The notes under the pieces are model-generated. The model ran no database searches and was not told where the DNA came from. It was given only the letters and a program-made list of their open reading frames with translations. Of a stretch of 64,000 nucleotides of DNA, positions 46,518-56,705 are shown piece by piece. The DNA lies in NCBI RefSeq assembly GCF_023130475.1, contig NZ_JAKHEX010000013.1, positions 1-64,000 on the forward strand, read 5' to 3'. This DNA comes from Aciditerrimonas ferrireducens (GTDB lineage: Bacteria; Actinomycetota; Acidimicrobiia; Acidimicrobiales; UBA8190). The position numbers and the translations under genes are program-made. How positions within the stretch are numbered: position 1 is the first letter of the stretch; every line of letters starts with the position of its first letter.

Positions 46518-48704
46518 ATGCCGACACGTCATGCCCTGCAGCTGGCCGTCCCCTGGGAGCGGGTGGAGGCCACCGAGGAGGACTGGGAGACCGCCGAACC
46601 GGGCCTGCTCGGCACCATGTGGACCCAGCTGGTCCTCGTCCGGCACTTCGAGGAGCTGGTCCTGCGCCTGGCCGCCGAGGGCCTGGTGCACGGACCGGCC
46701 CACTCGAGCATCGGCCAGGAGGGGGGTGCGGTCGGTTCGGTCCTGGCCCTGGCCCCCGGCGACACCGTGACCGGGTCCCACCGGGGCCATCACCAGTTCC
46801 TGGCCAAGGCCCTGGCCCACGTCGCCCCCGGGGGCCTGGACCCCGTGGCCCCCTTCCCCGACGAGATCCGGCGCGTGCTGCTGCGGACCCTGGCCGAGAT
46901 CTGCGGCCTGCGGCGGGGCTGGGGCGGCGGGCGGGGCGGGTCGATGCACCTGCGCTGGTGGGAGGCCGGCGCCCTGGGCACGAACGCCATCGTGGGCGGC
47001 GGGGTGCCCATGGCCGCCGGGTCGGCCTTCTGCCACCGGCGGGCCGGCACCGGCGCGGTCACGGTGACCTACCTGGGGGACGGCGCCATGAACATCGGGG
47101 CCACCCTCGAGACCCTGAACCTGGCGGCCGCCTGGCACCTGCCGCTGTGCTTCTTCGTGGAGAACAACCGCTACGCCGTGGCCACCACCATCGAGGAGGC
47201 CACCGGGGAGCCCCGGCTCTCGGCCCGGGGACCGGGCTTCGGGGCGCGGAGCCTGCAGGTGGACGGCATGGACCCCCTTGCCACCTACCTCGCCATGCGC
47301 TCGGCCCTCGAGCACCTGCGCGCCGGGGACGGCCCGGTGCTCCTCGAGGCCGAGACCTACCGCTACTACCACCAGAACGGTCCCTTCCCGGGCAGCGCCT
47401 TCCGCTACCGCAGCCGGGAGGAGGAGGACGCCTGGCGGGCCCGGGACCCCCTGGGCACGCTCGCGGCGCGGATGGTGGCCCGGGGCCCGTGGTCCGAGGA
47501 CGACCTGGGCGGCACCCGGGCACGAGCCGAGGCCCTGCTCCAGGAGGTGGCCGAGGAACTCTTCGAGCCCGACCCGTCGGGGCGGCCCGGGACCCGTCGA
47601 CCCCGGCCGAGCGAGCTGCCCGACCCGGCCACCGTCGACCAGGGCATCCGCTCGGACCTCTCGGAGCTGGCCGACGCGCCCCTCGCACCGCCCGAGGGGC
47701 CGCCAGGGCCCCGCCAGACCCTGCGGTTCGTCGACGCCATCGCCGAGGTCCTCCGCCGCCGCATGGCCGAGGATCCCCGGGTGCTCGTGCTCGGCGAGGA
47801 CGTCCACCGCCTGGGCGGGGGGACCAACGGGGCGACCAAGGGGCTGGCCGAGGCCTTCCCGGACCGGGTCCTTGGCACCCCGATCAGCGAGAACGCCTTC
47901 TGCGGCCTGGCCGGCGGCATGGCCCTCGACGGCCGGGCCCGGCCCGTCGTCGAGCTCATGTACGCCGACTTCCTCTGGGTGGCGGCGGACCAGCTCTTCA
48001 ACCAGATCGGCAAGGTCCGCCACATGTTCGGCGGGGACCGGGGGGTGCCGCTGGTGCTGCGGGCCAAGGTGGCCATGGGCACGGGCTACGGCTCCCAGCA
48101 CTCCATGGACCCCGCGGGCATCTTCGCCACCTCGGCCGGGTGGCGCATCGTGGCCCCCTCCACCCCCCTGGACTACGTGGGCCTCATGAACACCGCCCTG
48201 CGCCTGGAGGACCCGGTCCTGGTCCTCGAGCACGTCGACCTCTACCCCCGTCAGGACGAGGCGCCGGTCGAGGACTGGGACTTCTGCCTGCCGCTCGGCG
48301 CGGCTGCCGTCAGGCGGCGCGGCCAGGCGGTCACGGTGCTCGGCTACCTGCAGATGACCCACGAGGTCCTCCAGGCGGTCGAGTCGACCGGGGTGGACGC
48401 CGAGGTCATCGACCTGCGCTGGCTGGACCGGGCCAGCCTGGACTGGGCCACGATCGAGGCCAGCGTGCAGCGGACCAACCGGGTGCTGATCTGCGAGCAG
48501 GGGCCCCTCGGCCCGTCCTGGGGCGCCTGGGTGGCCGACGAGCTCCAGCGCCGCTGCTTCGACTGGCTGGACGCCCCGATCGCCCGGGTGACCGGTACGG
48601 TCTCCTCCCCCACCATCTCCGAGGTCCTCGAGCGGGCGGCCATCGCCCGGGCCGAGGAGGTGGCCCGGGCCCTCGTGGCCCTCACGGGAGGTGCTCGTGC
48701 CTGA
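46518..48704 (+). CDS. 2-oxoacid dehydrogenase E1, alpha and beta subunits fused
   Basis: A 728-residue fusion. Residues 1-340 are the E1 alpha: VTGSHRGHHQFLAKAL, GRGGSMHLRWW, and the thiamine diphosphate motif TYLGDGAMNIGATLETLN...ENNRYAVAT. After a ~60-residue linker, residues 395-728 are the E1 beta: VLVLGEDVHRLGGGTNG, ISENAFCGLAGGMALDG, YADFLWVAADQLFNQIGKVRH and EVIDLRWLDRASLD. It decarboxylates a 2-oxo acid and reductively acylates lipoyl-E2. The substrate could be pyruvate/acetoin or a branched or aromatic 2-oxo acid. Confidence 0.9.
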   Translation: MPTRHALQLAVPWERVEATEEDWETAEPGLLGTMWTQLVLVRHFEELVLRLAAEGLVHGPAHSSIGQEGGAVGSVLALAPGDTVTGSHRGHHQFLAKALAHVAPGGLDPVAPFPDEIRRVLLRTLAEICGLRRGWGGGRGGSMHLRWWEAGALGTNAIVGGGVPMAAGSAFCHRRAGTGAVTVTYLGDGAMNIGATLETLNLAAAWHLPLCFFVENNRYAVATTIEEATGEPRLSARGPGFGARSLQVDGMDPLATYLAMRSALEHLRAGDGPVLLEAETYRYYHQNGPFPGSAFRYRSREEEDAWRARDPLGTLAARMVARGPWSEDDLGGTRARAEALLQEVAEELFEPDPSGRPGTRRPRPSELPDPATVDQGIRSDLSELADAPLAPPEGPPGPRQTLRFVDAIAEVLRRRMAEDPRVLVLGEDVHRLGGGTNGATKGLAEAFPDRVLGTPISENAFCGLAGGMALDGRARPVVELMYADFLWVAADQLFNQIGKVRHMFGGDRGVPLVLRAKVAMGTGYGSQHSMDPAGIFATSAGWRIVAPSTPLDYVGLMNTALRLEDPVLVLEHVDLYPRQDEAPVEDWDFCLPLGAAAVRRRGQAVTVLGYLQMTHEVLQAVESTGVDAEVIDLRWLDRASLDWATIEASVQRTNRVLICEQGPLGPSWGAWVADELQRRCFDWLDAPIARVTGTVSSPTISEVLERAAIARAEEVARALVALTGGARA

Positions 48705-49974
48705 GCTGCTCCGCATGCCCGAGGTGGCCGCCGGCACGGGCTCGGCCCGCCTGGCCCAGTGGCTGGTCGAGGAGGGCAGCCAGGTGCCCGCCGGTCAACC
48801 CTTGGCCCTGGTCGAGACCGACAAGGCCAGCGTCGACCTCGACGCTTCTGGGCCGGTCCGGGTCGTGCGCCGCCTGGCCGAGGCCGGCCAGGACCTGGAG
48901 GTCGGCGCGCCCCTGGCCCTCCTGGCCGCCTGGGACGAGCCCCTCGAGAACCCCGAGGCCGCCCTGGTGGCATTCGGGCTGGCGACCGTCGGGCCGTCGG
49001 CAGCGGCCCCCGGGGAAGCGAACCCCGCAGCGGCGACCCCCAGAACGGGACAGCCCCCGGCGCCCTCCGAACCAGGCCCGGTCAGCGCCGGTCGCCGATT
49101 CGCCAGCCCCCTCGCCAGGCGGCTGGCCGCCCGGGCCGGCATCCCCCTCGAGGCCATCGAGGGCACCGGACCCGGAGGGCGGGTGGTGCGCGCCGACGTC
49201 GAGCGGGCGATCGCCACCCGAACGGCCCCCGTCCCGGCGGCTCCGGTCCCGCCGGCTCCGGCCACCGTGCCCGCGCCGGCGTCGTCGGCGGAAGAAGCCG
49301 TCCAGCGGATCCCCCACAGCCGCCTTCGCCTGGCCATCGCCAGTCGCCTGAGCGCCGCCAAGGCCGAGGTCCCCCACTTCTACCTCCGCCGCACGCTCCG
49401 GGCGGAGGCCCTCGAGGCGTTCCGGGCCGACCTGCGGTCCGCCGGCGTCGAGGTCAGCCTGACCGTCCTGCTCGTGAAGGCCGTGGCCCTGGCCCATCGG
49501 CGGGTCCCTGCCCTGCACGTCCGCTGGACCCCCGACGCGCTCGAGGTCCCCGACCGGGTCGACGTGGGCGTGGCGGTGGCCGTCGAGGGCGGTCTGGTGG
49601 CCCCGGTGCTACGCGACGTGGACCGGCGCTCCCTCGGCCAGCTGGGGCGAGACCTGGCCGACCTCGCCGAGCGGGCTCGAGCCGGTCAGCTCCGACAGGC
49701 CGAACTGGAAGGGGGCACTATCACGGTCTCGAACCTCGGCATGTTCGGCACCGAGGAGTTCGCCGCCGTCCTGAACCCGCCCCAGGCGGCCATCCTGGCG
49801 GTCGGGGCGGTCCTGGACGCCCCCGTCGTCGACCCGGACGGCGCGCTGCGGGCTGGCCGGGTCCTCCACTGCACCTTGTCCGTGGACCACCGGGTCGTCG
49901 ACGGGGCCGACGCCGCTCGCTGGATGGCCGCCCTGGGCGCGGTGCTGGAGCGGCCCCTGGCCCTTGCTGGCTGA
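48697..49974 (+). CDS. 2-oxoacid dehydrogenase E2 (dihydrolipoamide acyltransferase)
   Basis: A 425-residue protein. Lipoyl domain with the modified Lys in ALVETDKASVDLDA; peripheral-subunit-binding domain ASPLARRLAARAGIPL...GTGPGGRVVRADV; Pro/Ala linkers; catalytic domain ending CTLSVDHRVVDGADAARWM with the catalytic His and Asp. GGAGG at 48687-48691 fits the second GTG (48697) better than the first (48691). It overlaps the end of E1. No E3 gene is adjacent, so a shared lipoamide dehydrogenase encoded elsewhere is needed. Confidence 0.93.
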   Translation: MPELLRMPEVAAGTGSARLAQWLVEEGSQVPAGQPLALVETDKASVDLDASGPVRVVRRLAEAGQDLEVGAPLALLAAWDEPLENPEAALVAFGLATVGPSAAAPGEANPAAATPRTGQPPAPSEPGPVSAGRRFASPLARRLAARAGIPLEAIEGTGPGGRVVRADVERAIATRTAPVPAAPVPPAPATVPAPASSAEEAVQRIPHSRLRLAIASRLSAAKAEVPHFYLRRTLRAEALEAFRADLRSAGVEVSLTVLLVKAVALAHRRVPALHVRWTPDALEVPDRVDVGVAVAVEGGLVAPVLRDVDRRSLGQLGRDLADLAERARAGQLRQAELEGGTITVSNLGMFGTEEFAAVLNPPQAAILAVGAVLDAPVVDPDGALRAGRVLHCTLSVDHRVVDGADAARWMAALGAVLERPLALAG

Positions 49975-50040
49975 GCCGAACCGGCGCCGTCGGGCAGCGA
50001 TCGAGCTGAGCTGGCGACCCCCGGACCGGTTCCCGGGTCG

Positions 50041-50481
50041 TCAGTCGCTGTCGGTCTTCGCCACCAGGACGTGGCAAGGGGCGTGATGGGCCACGGTCGC
50101 CGGCACCGAGCCGAGGACCCGGCGGGCCCCGGTCATGCCCCGGTTGCCGACCACGATGCAGTCCGCGCCGACGGCCTCGGCAACCTTCAGGATCCCCTCG
50201 GCTGCCGAACCGCTCTCGACGTGGCAGCGAACCTCGAGACCGCTCAGCTCCTTCGCCAGGGCCTCGAGGGCTTCGAGGGCCGCTGCCTTCCGCAGCGCCG
50301 TGCTGCCGGTGGGATCGGCCACCGCCACCGACGCCCCGACCACCCCGATGGCGTCCCGCTCGGGCACCACGGTCACGAGCTCCAACGCCGCCCCGAACCG
50401 GCGGGCCACCTCGGCCGCCAGATCGACCGCCCGACGGGCCCGCTCCGAGCCGTCGGTCCCCACGACCACCCTGTCGAACAT
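50041..50481 (-). CDS. Universal stress protein
   Basis: A 146-residue single UspA domain. MFDRVVVGTDGSERARRAV and the ATP-loop VGNRGMTGARRVLGSVPATVA (G-2x-G-9x-G-S pattern) suggest an ATP-binding member. It is monocistronic and convergent with E2. Confidence 0.92.
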   Translation of the reverse strand: MFDRVVVGTDGSERARRAVDLAAEVARRFGAALELVTVVPERDAIGVVGASVAVADPTGSTALRKAAALEALEALAKELSGLEVRCHVESGSAAEGILKVAEAVGADCIVVGNRGMTGARRVLGSVPATVAHHAPCHVLVAKTDSD

Positions 50482-50617
50482 CGGCCCACCCCCTCCCGGT
50501 CCGCTGCCGCCCCCCGAGGCCGGCGAGCGCAGCCTACCGCGAGCCTGCACCCGCGCCCCGGTCCTTCGGCTCGGCGTCTCTCGCCCGGGGAGCTCGCTGC
50601 GGACGCCGCGCCCCGGC

Positions 50618-51472
50618 TCAGGCCGCGCCGCTGATCGCCAGATTGACCTGCTTGGCCAGCGCCTCGAGGTCTCCTCCGACGGCGAACTCGGCCGCGACCT
50701 CGCCATGGCGCATGACCACGACCCGGTCGCTCACCGACAACGCCTGAACCGTGTTGTGCATGATGAGCAGGATGCCGATGCCGCTCTGGCGGGCCTGGCG
50801 CACGTAGTCGAAGACCTTCTCCGTCTCCTTCACCGAAAGGGCAGCGGTCGGCTCGTCGAGCAGGAGGACCCGCTGCTGGAAGTGGACCGCCCGGCCGATG
50901 CTGAGCGCCTGGCGCTCTCCTCCCGAGAGACCCTTGACCTCTTGGTCGACCGAGGAGAGGTTCCGCAGCCCGATCTCGTGGAGGGCCTGCGCGGTCTCGG
51001 CCCGCATGCGCTTGACGTCCAGCCGCCCACGGTGCCGGAGCTCGCTTCCGAGGAAGAAATTGCGCCAGACGTTCATGGTCGGCACGAGGGCCAGGTCCTG
51101 GTAGACGGTGGCGATGCCCCGCTCCCGGGCCTGCTTCGAGTTCCGGAAGCGAACCGCCTGCCCGTCGAGGCGGATCTCTCCCGAGGTCGGGGCGAACACC
51201 CCCGAGATCATCTTCACCACCGTCGACTTCCCGGCCCCGTTGTCACCGAGCAGCGCCACCACTTCGCCGTGGCCGAGGGAGAAGCTGACGTCCCGGACCG
51301 CCACGACCTGTCCGAACCGCTTCGAGATCCGCCGCAGCTCCAGCGCCGCCGGCCCGGCCTCCGAGGGCCCCGGCACGCCCGTCTCCCGGCGATCCTCCGG
51401 CGCACTGGCCGGCGGGTTGCCGACCACCGCCGTCAGGGCACCGTCGGTCCTCTGGGTTGCGGACGATTCCAT
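50618..51472 (-). CDS. Sugar ABC transporter ATP-binding protein
   Basis: A 284-residue single-domain ATPase: GDNGAGKSTVVKMISG (Walker A), VKGLSGGERQALSIGRA (signature), VLLLDEPTAALS (Walker B). The ~45-residue N-terminal extension is low complexity. One ATPase domain rather than two puts it with the FrcA-like branch, not with XylG/RbsA. It ends a binding protein - permease - ATPase operon. Confidence 0.93.
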   Translation of the reverse strand: MESSATQRTDGALTAVVGNPPASAPEDRRETGVPGPSEAGPAALELRRISKRFGQVVAVRDVSFSLGHGEVVALLGDNGAGKSTVVKMISGVFAPTSGEIRLDGQAVRFRNSKQARERGIATVYQDLALVPTMNVWRNFFLGSELRHRGRLDVKRMRAETAQALHEIGLRNLSSVDQEVKGLSGGERQALSIGRAVHFQQRVLLLDEPTAALSVKETEKVFDYVRQARQSGIGILLIMHNTVQALSVSDRVVVMRHGEVAAEFAVGGDLEALAKQVNLAISGAA

Positions 51473-51474
51473 GC

Positions 51475-52536
51475 CTACCTCCCCGAGTTCCGCCGGAACA
51501 ACGCGTGGACGAACCGCGAGGCGCCGACGGTCTTGACCTGGGCGATGACCGCACCGATGAGGACAATGCCCACGAAGAGCTCGTAGTACTGGGTCGACGC
51601 GCCCGAGAGCACCAGCCCGACGGTCAGCACGCCGAGGAAGAACGAGCCCAGGACGCCGCCGAAGATGGTGCCGACTCCGCCGAAGAGGGCGGTGCCCCCG
51701 ATGACCGCTGCGGCGATGGCCTGCAGCTGGAGGCCCGAACCCGCGGTCACCTCCATCGAGCCCAGGTGGCAGAACAGCACGATGCCGGAGAACGCCGAGA
51801 GGGCGGAACAGGCCACGAACAGGACGATCTTCGTCAAACCAACCCTGACCCCGGTGCCCCGGGCGGCCTCTGGGCTCCCTCCGGCGGCGAAGACGTGGTT
51901 GCCGAACGAGGTCCGGTGCAGGATCCACGCCGCCACGGCGGCAAGCCCGATCCACCAGACCACCTCCCACCGGAAGCCCAGGCCGCCGACGTGGGCGCTG
52001 AACACCGAGAAGACGTGCGGCAGAGGCGGGAGATACGAGACGGGGGAAGCCCCGGTGATGAGGAGGATGAACCCGGCGATGGCGTAATAGGTGCCGAGGG
52101 TCGTGATGAACGACGGGATGCCGAACACCACCGTGATGATGCCGTTGATCAGCCCGATGGCACCGGCGAGCAGGAGCGTCACGATGATGGCCGGGAGGAA
52201 CCCGATGTGCTTGTCGAGGCCGGCGAACGCGAGGCCGCCGACCACGAAGACCTGCCCGACCGACAGGTCGAACTCCCCGCCGATCATCAGCATCGTCACG
52301 CCGATGGCGATGAAGCCGACCTCGGAGCTGGCGTCGAGGGCCCCGCCGAGGTTCGTGGCGCTGAGGAGCTTGCCACCGCTGGTTCCGGTGAGGACGGCCA
52401 GCACCGCGACCAGGACCCCGATCACGGCGATCATCCGGCCGCTCACGTAGCTCGTGAGCGGCCGAGGGACAGACGGGAGGGGCGGCGGGCTCGCCGAGTC
52501 CTGCGCCGTGGTGGCGTTGGCCAAGTCTGCGCTCAT
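51475..52536 (-). CDS. Sugar ABC transporter permease
   Basis: A 353-residue CUT2/RbsC-type permease with eight to ten hydrophobic helices. Family blocks: GFIAIGVTMLMIGGEFDLSVG, GIPSFITTLGTYYAIAG, GNHVFAAGGSPEAARGTGV (the ATPase-contact loop) and AAAVIGGTALFGGVGTIFG. It forms the membrane channel of the pentose-type importer. Two bases separate it from the ATPase gene. Confidence 0.94.
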   Translation of the reverse strand: MSADLANATTAQDSASPPPLPSVPRPLTSYVSGRMIAVIGVLVAVLAVLTGTSGGKLLSATNLGGALDASSEVGFIAIGVTMLMIGGEFDLSVGQVFVVGGLAFAGLDKHIGFLPAIIVTLLLAGAIGLINGIITVVFGIPSFITTLGTYYAIAGFILLITGASPVSYLPPLPHVFSVFSAHVGGLGFRWEVVWWIGLAAVAAWILHRTSFGNHVFAAGGSPEAARGTGVRVGLTKIVLFVACSALSAFSGIVLFCHLGSMEVTAGSGLQLQAIAAAVIGGTALFGGVGTIFGGVLGSFFLGVLTVGLVLSGASTQYYELFVGIVLIGAVIAQVKTVGASRFVHALFRRNSGR

Positions 52537-52585
52537 CTCAGACCCCTCCCGTCTGTCACCTGACCGTCCGGTTCCGCCCTGGCGA

Positions 52586-53641
52586 TCAGATCCCGGTGTT
52601 GCTCACGACCGACGGGTTGAACCAACCCTTGGCGATGTCGTTGGCCGTGTGGGTGACGAAGACCGGACCCGTGTCCATGTTGATCGGGTAGGCCTGGTAG
52701 CGCACCGCGTCGTAGAGGTCGACCAGAGCGTCGTAACCCTGCAGGAACGGCTGCTGGTCGACGGTCAGCTTCACCCAGCCGTCGATCATGTAGGTGTTGG
52801 TCACCGCGTCGTCGTCGAAGCCGACCATGGGCAACTGGGAGGGCTTGAGCCCAAGGGCCTGGGCGGCGTCGACCACTTCCTCCTCGCCTGCGCTGCCGAG
52901 GGCCACCACGAGGGTCGGCCGCGAGTGGGTCTGGAGGAACGACTTCACGATGCCAGCAGAGGTCGGCACGCTGTAGTCGAGGTTCAAGACGCTCACCTTC
53001 ACCCCGAGGGGATCGACCACACTCTCCACACCCTGATACCGGGCGTTGCAGGTCGTGTTCGTGTAGCACTGGTCGGCCACCATGATCGTGTCACCGCTCG
53101 TCAGGTGGTACTGGCTGACCAGCTGCTTGCCCAGGTCCACGCCGGCGGTGTAGTTCGGCTGCCCCACATAGGCCTCGACGGGGTTGACCGAGTAATTGTT
53201 GTTCGGCGGGATGCTGTTGTAGGCGATGATCGGGATGTGCAGGCTCCGGGCCCGCTGGATGTTCGCCGAGAGGGCAGAGGCGTAGGGCACCGACACGGCG
53301 ATGCCCGCAGGGTGCGAGTTGATGATGGTGGTGAGCAGCGAGTTCTCCTGGGCCTCCTCACCGGAGCACCGCAGCGGGTCCTCGATCTTGAGCGACACGC
53401 CCAGCTGCGCCGCCGCAGCCCGTGCCCCGTTGTTCACCGCACCCCAGAACGGGTTCGAGGGGCAGCTCTGATACAGCTCGTAGAACGTCCCCTTGACCGC
53501 CGAGGCAGTGGCCGACGCCGAGCTGGTCTTCGAGCTCGAACTCGAACTGCTCGAACAGGCGGCCAGTCCGAGCGCGGTCATCGCCAGCACCGCTGGCATG
53601 AGCAGCCCTCGGATTCCCTTGCGTTTCCACGTTGCGCGCAT
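52586..53641 (-). CDS. Sugar ABC transporter substrate-binding lipoprotein
   Basis: A 351-residue periplasmic-binding-type protein. A lipobox LGLAACSSS follows a hydrophobic signal; a Ser/Ala-rich spacer then leads to the type-I fold: SNPFWGAVNNGARAAAAQLGV, GIAVSVPYASALSANIQRA, IPIIAYNSIPP, VGFDDDAVTNTYMIDGWVK. Neighbouring xylose isomerase and ROK genes suggest xylose or a related pentose or ketose. It contains four Cys in the mature part, possibly disulfides. Confidence 0.92.
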   Translation of the reverse strand: MRATWKRKGIRGLLMPAVLAMTALGLAACSSSSSSSSKTSSASATASAVKGTFYELYQSCPSNPFWGAVNNGARAAAAQLGVSLKIEDPLRCSGEEAQENSLLTTIINSHPAGIAVSVPYASALSANIQRARSLHIPIIAYNSIPPNNNYSVNPVEAYVGQPNYTAGVDLGKQLVSQYHLTSGDTIMVADQCYTNTTCNARYQGVESVVDPLGVKVSVLNLDYSVPTSAGIVKSFLQTHSRPTLVVALGSAGEEEVVDAAQALGLKPSQLPMVGFDDDAVTNTYMIDGWVKLTVDQQPFLQGYDALVDLYDAVRYQAYPINMDTGPVFVTHTANDIAKGWFNPSVVSNTGI

Positions 53642-54015
53642 CGCCTCCCCCTCCGTGCTCCGGCCGGATCGCCTTGGCCTCGAGCCCCCTGCTTCACGTC
53701 CTGAGGGACGCCACGACCGGTCCCCGGCCGAGCACTTCCCCTCCCGGCGCCGGGTCGTGCTGCGAACCCCCCGGCAGCCGTCCGGACCCGAGCCCGGCTC
53801 TCGCCTCACCGATCCCTCCCCTTCATGGCAGCCCGAGTTATTATCGAGCCGCACCGAACTGCAACATAGCGACGAGGACATGGGGTGTCAAGTACGATCG
53901 CCCCGACCCGCAAGGGATTTCCCGCACGTTCTTCCCGAGGCTCGATGCCCCGGGAGAGGGTCTGGTCTGCCATGCGTGGTGCGTGGGCCCAGGGGTCCAC
54001 GGAGGGGAGGGATGG
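53642..54015. promoter_or_regulatory. 374-bp divergent control region between the transporter and ROK genes
   Basis: No gene is seen here. An unusually AT-rich block at 53838-53846 (TTATTATC on plus) gives GATAAT/TAATAA on the minus strand and may be the -10 of the transporter operon; TTGCAG at 53859-53864 (minus) is a possible but closely spaced -35. I find no clear inverted repeat for a ROK operator. Confidence 0.4.
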
Positions 54016-55422
54016 GTGAACCACAGGCTGGCCTCGGCGGCTCCCACCAGGGCGGACCATCGAGCGGTCCACCGGAACAACCTCGAGGTGGTCCTCCGCC
54101 ATCTTGGGACCGTCGGTCCCGACTCGAGGGCCGGCATCGCCACACGGGTCGGGCTGACCCCCTCGACCGTGTCGCGCCTGGTCGCCGAGCTGCTCGACCT
54201 CGGGCTGGTCCGGGAGGTCGCCGACGCCCCTTCGAGCGACACGCCGCGTCCTGGCCGGCCCGCCATCCAGCTGGAGCTCGATGGTCGGCACATCCTGGCG
54301 CTGGGCGCCGAGATCAGCGTCGACCGGATCACGGTGATCGGCACGGACCTGGCGGGTACCGTCGTCTATCACCGTGATCGCGTCTTCGATGCGGCCCGTT
54401 CGGGTCCCGAGGCGACAGCGGCCGCCGTCGGTCGCCTGTGCACCCGGGCCGTCGACACGGTCGTGCGGAAGTCGCCCGCCCACGTCACCTTGGCGGGGCT
54501 CGCGGTCGCCGTGCCCGGCCTGGTCGAGGTGGAGACCGGGGTGGTCACCGAGGCTCCGAACCTCTACTGGCGGGGCTTTCCTTTCGGGAAGGTCCTGGCC
54601 GAGGTCTCCGACCTCCCACCCGAAGCCATCGTCTTGGGCAACGACGCGAACTTCGCAGCCCTCGCCGAGTACCGCATCGGCTCGCGGGCGGGGACGCCGA
54701 ACCTGATCTACATCACCGGCGAGGTCGGTATCGGCGGTGGGGTGATCGCTGCTGGCCAGGGACTGCTCGGGTCCCACGGGCACGGGGGCGAGATCGGGCA
54801 CATGAAGCTGGACCCCAAGGGGGCCCGCTGCGGCTGCGGACGACGGGGCTGCTGGGAGGCCCTGATTGGCCTGGACGCGCTGCTCCGGGAGGCCGGTCTG
54901 GACGACGAGCCGACGCCCCCACAGGGCCGTCGCTCGGCGAGGACCGCCGGAGCACCGGCCAGGGCAACGGGTCGAGGACCCCGACAGTGGTCGGCGTCGA
55001 CCAGGGCGGCCCGGGTCGCCGAGCGGGCCCGCGCCGGGGATAAGCGCACCCTCGCCGCCTTGGAGACCCTGGCTCGCTGGGTGGGCATCGGGGCCGCGAA
55101 CCTGGTCAACATCTTCGATCCCCAGGTCATCATCCTGGGTGGCTACTTCCGGCACGTCGCCGAGTGGATCTTGCCCACCGCCCGCCAGGTCATGGTGGAG
55201 GGCGTGCTCGCTCCCGACGCCGGTGGCTGCGAGCTGGCGATCTCCTCCCTCGGGTTCGAGGCAGCGGCGCGTGGTGCTGCCCTGCACATGATCGACCAGG
55301 TCATCGCCGACCCCGCCCGGCTGGCCGTCCAGGCCTACCCCAAGTGGGGGGTGCCGGGCCCGGCCCGGCAGCGGGACCGGGCCCGGCGTCGGGTCAGCGA
55401 ACCCCGAGCAGCAAGTCCATGA
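54016..55422 (+). CDS. ROK-family transcriptional repressor (XylR-like)
   Basis: A 468-residue regulator. The GTG at 54016 follows GGAGGGGAGGGA. Winged helix at about 15-75 ([36 protein letters not shown]). The ROK sugar-kinase-like domain has [58 protein letters not shown] and the zinc motif [14 protein letters not shown]. An Arg/Gly-rich low-complexity stretch (about residues 298-335) interrupts the normal domain. It probably represses the transporter in the absence of sugar. Its end overlaps xylA by 29 bp. Confidence 0.9.
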   Translation: MNHRLASAAPTRADHRAVHRNNLEVVLRHLGTVGPDSRAGIATRVGLTPSTVSRLVAELLDLGLVREVADAPSSDTPRPGRPAIQLELDGRHILALGAEISVDRITVIGTDLAGTVVYHRDRVFDAARSGPEATAAAVGRLCTRAVDTVVRKSPAHVTLAGLAVAVPGLVEVETGVVTEAPNLYWRGFPFGKVLAEVSDLPPEAIVLGNDANFAALAEYRIGSRAGTPNLIYITGEVGIGGGVIAAGQGLLGSHGHGGEIGHMKLDPKGARCGCGRRGCWEALIGLDALLREAGLDDEPTPPQGRRSARTAGAPARATGRGPRQWSASTRAARVAERARAGDKRTLAALETLARWVGIGAANLVNIFDPQVIILGGYFRHVAEWILPTARQVMVEGVLAPDAGGCELAISSLGFEAAARGAALHMIDQVIADPARLAVQAYPKWGVPGPARQRDRARRRVSEPRAASP

Positions 55423-56584
55423 CCAGCTGATCGAGCCGTTCGTGGTGGTAGCCCTGCTGGGCCAAGGCGTCGAGCCACGTCGGGTCCGCGCGCTTCTGCT
55501 CGACCTGCTGGCGCAGACTGGCGATCGCCTCGGGCGTCGTGCCCTCGGGGGAGGTGGGCTCGGCCAGGCGATCGGCCTTCGCCGCAACGAGGGCCTCTTG
55601 GATCTCGGGGTCCTCGGCGAAGCGTCGGGCCTTGTCGGCCAGGATCAGGTACGTCCGCATGCTGGCGGCGGCGAACTCCCAGACCCCCTCGGGGTCCTCG
55701 GTCCGGTAGGCGTGCGAGTCGAAGTGCCGCATGCCGTCCCAGTGGGCGTCCTCGAGGAGCTTGACCAAGAAGAACGCGTCCCGGATGCCTTCGGAGCCGA
55801 ATCGGAAGTCCTGGTCGTACTTCCCCGGTGACTGGCCGTTCAGGTCGATGTGGAACAGCTTGCCGGCCCGCAGCGCCTGGGCGACGCCCTGGTGGAACGA
55901 GAGGCCGGACATGGTCTCGTGCGCGAACTCGGGGTTCACCCCCACCATCTCGGGCCACTCCAACTGCTCGATGAAGGCGAGGGCATGGCCGATCGTGGGG
56001 AGATAGAGATGACCCCGGGGCTCGTTCGGCTTCGGTTCGATGGCCAGGCGCAGGTCGTACCCCCGGTCCCGGACATAGCTGCACAGGAGGTTCAAGGCCT
56101 CCGCATACCGATCCAGGGCCACGACGGGGTCCTTCGCCGCGTCCGCCTCCACGCCCTCTCGCCCGCCCCAGAGCACGTAGACCCGCGCACCGAGCTCCAC
56201 CCCGAGGTCGATGGCGTCCAGGGTCTTCACCACTGCCAGGCGGCGGACCTCGGGATCGTTGGCGGTGAAGGCACCGTCCTTGAACACCGGATGGCCGAAG
56301 AGGTTGGTCGTGGCCATGGGCACCTTCAAGCCGGTGGCATCAAGAGCCGAACGGAACCGCTTCACGATCGCTTCCTTCTCCTGACGCCCCGAACCCTCGG
56401 GCACGAGGTCGTCGTCGTGGAACGAGACGCCGTACGCGCCGAGGTCCGCCAGCCGGTGAACGGTCTCCACGGGGTCCAGGGGCGGACGAACCTCGCGACC
56501 GAAGGGGTCTCGTCCTCGGTTCCCGACCGTCCAGAGGCCGAAGGTGAAGTGGTGCTCTGGACGGGGCGTGAATGCGTCATTCAT
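55394..56584 (-). CDS. xylA: Xylose isomerase
   Basis: A 396-residue TIM-barrel enzyme of the short (class I, actinobacterial) type. Catalytic His and Asp in [12 protein letters not shown] (about 56, 59), then [26 protein letters not shown] with metal ligands, [13 protein letters not shown] and [20 protein letters not shown]. It converts xylose to xylulose. No xylulokinase gene lies in the window. Confidence 0.96.
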   Translation of the reverse strand: MNDAFTPRPEHHFTFGLWTVGNRGRDPFGREVRPPLDPVETVHRLADLGAYGVSFHDDDLVPEGSGRQEKEAIVKRFRSALDATGLKVPMATTNLFGHPVFKDGAFTANDPEVRRLAVVKTLDAIDLGVELGARVYVLWGGREGVEADAAKDPVVALDRYAEALNLLCSYVRDRGYDLRLAIEPKPNEPRGHLYLPTIGHALAFIEQLEWPEMVGVNPEFAHETMSGLSFHQGVAQALRAGKLFHIDLNGQSPGKYDQDFRFGSEGIRDAFFLVKLLEDAHWDGMRHFDSHAYRTEDPEGVWEFAAASMRTYLILADKARRFAEDPEIQEALVAAKADRLAEPTSPEGTTPEAIASLRQQVEQKRADPTWLDALAQQGYHHERLDQLVMDLLLGVR

Positions 56585-56705
56585 CGCTGTTCCTCCCCTC
56601 CCCGGGACCGGCCCAATCGGGCCGTCTTCGGGTTCACGGTACACCCGGACAGCCGGGTGGCAAGGGGCGTGTGGAGCACCGATCGCCCCAGCGAGCCGAG
56701 CTCGG

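Noticed and set aside
54900-55030. Possible double frameshift in the ROK regulator (Arg/Gly-rich block)
   Set aside because: The frame before and after is the same and ROK motifs flank it; other frames do not give better family sequence, so I read it as an insertion.
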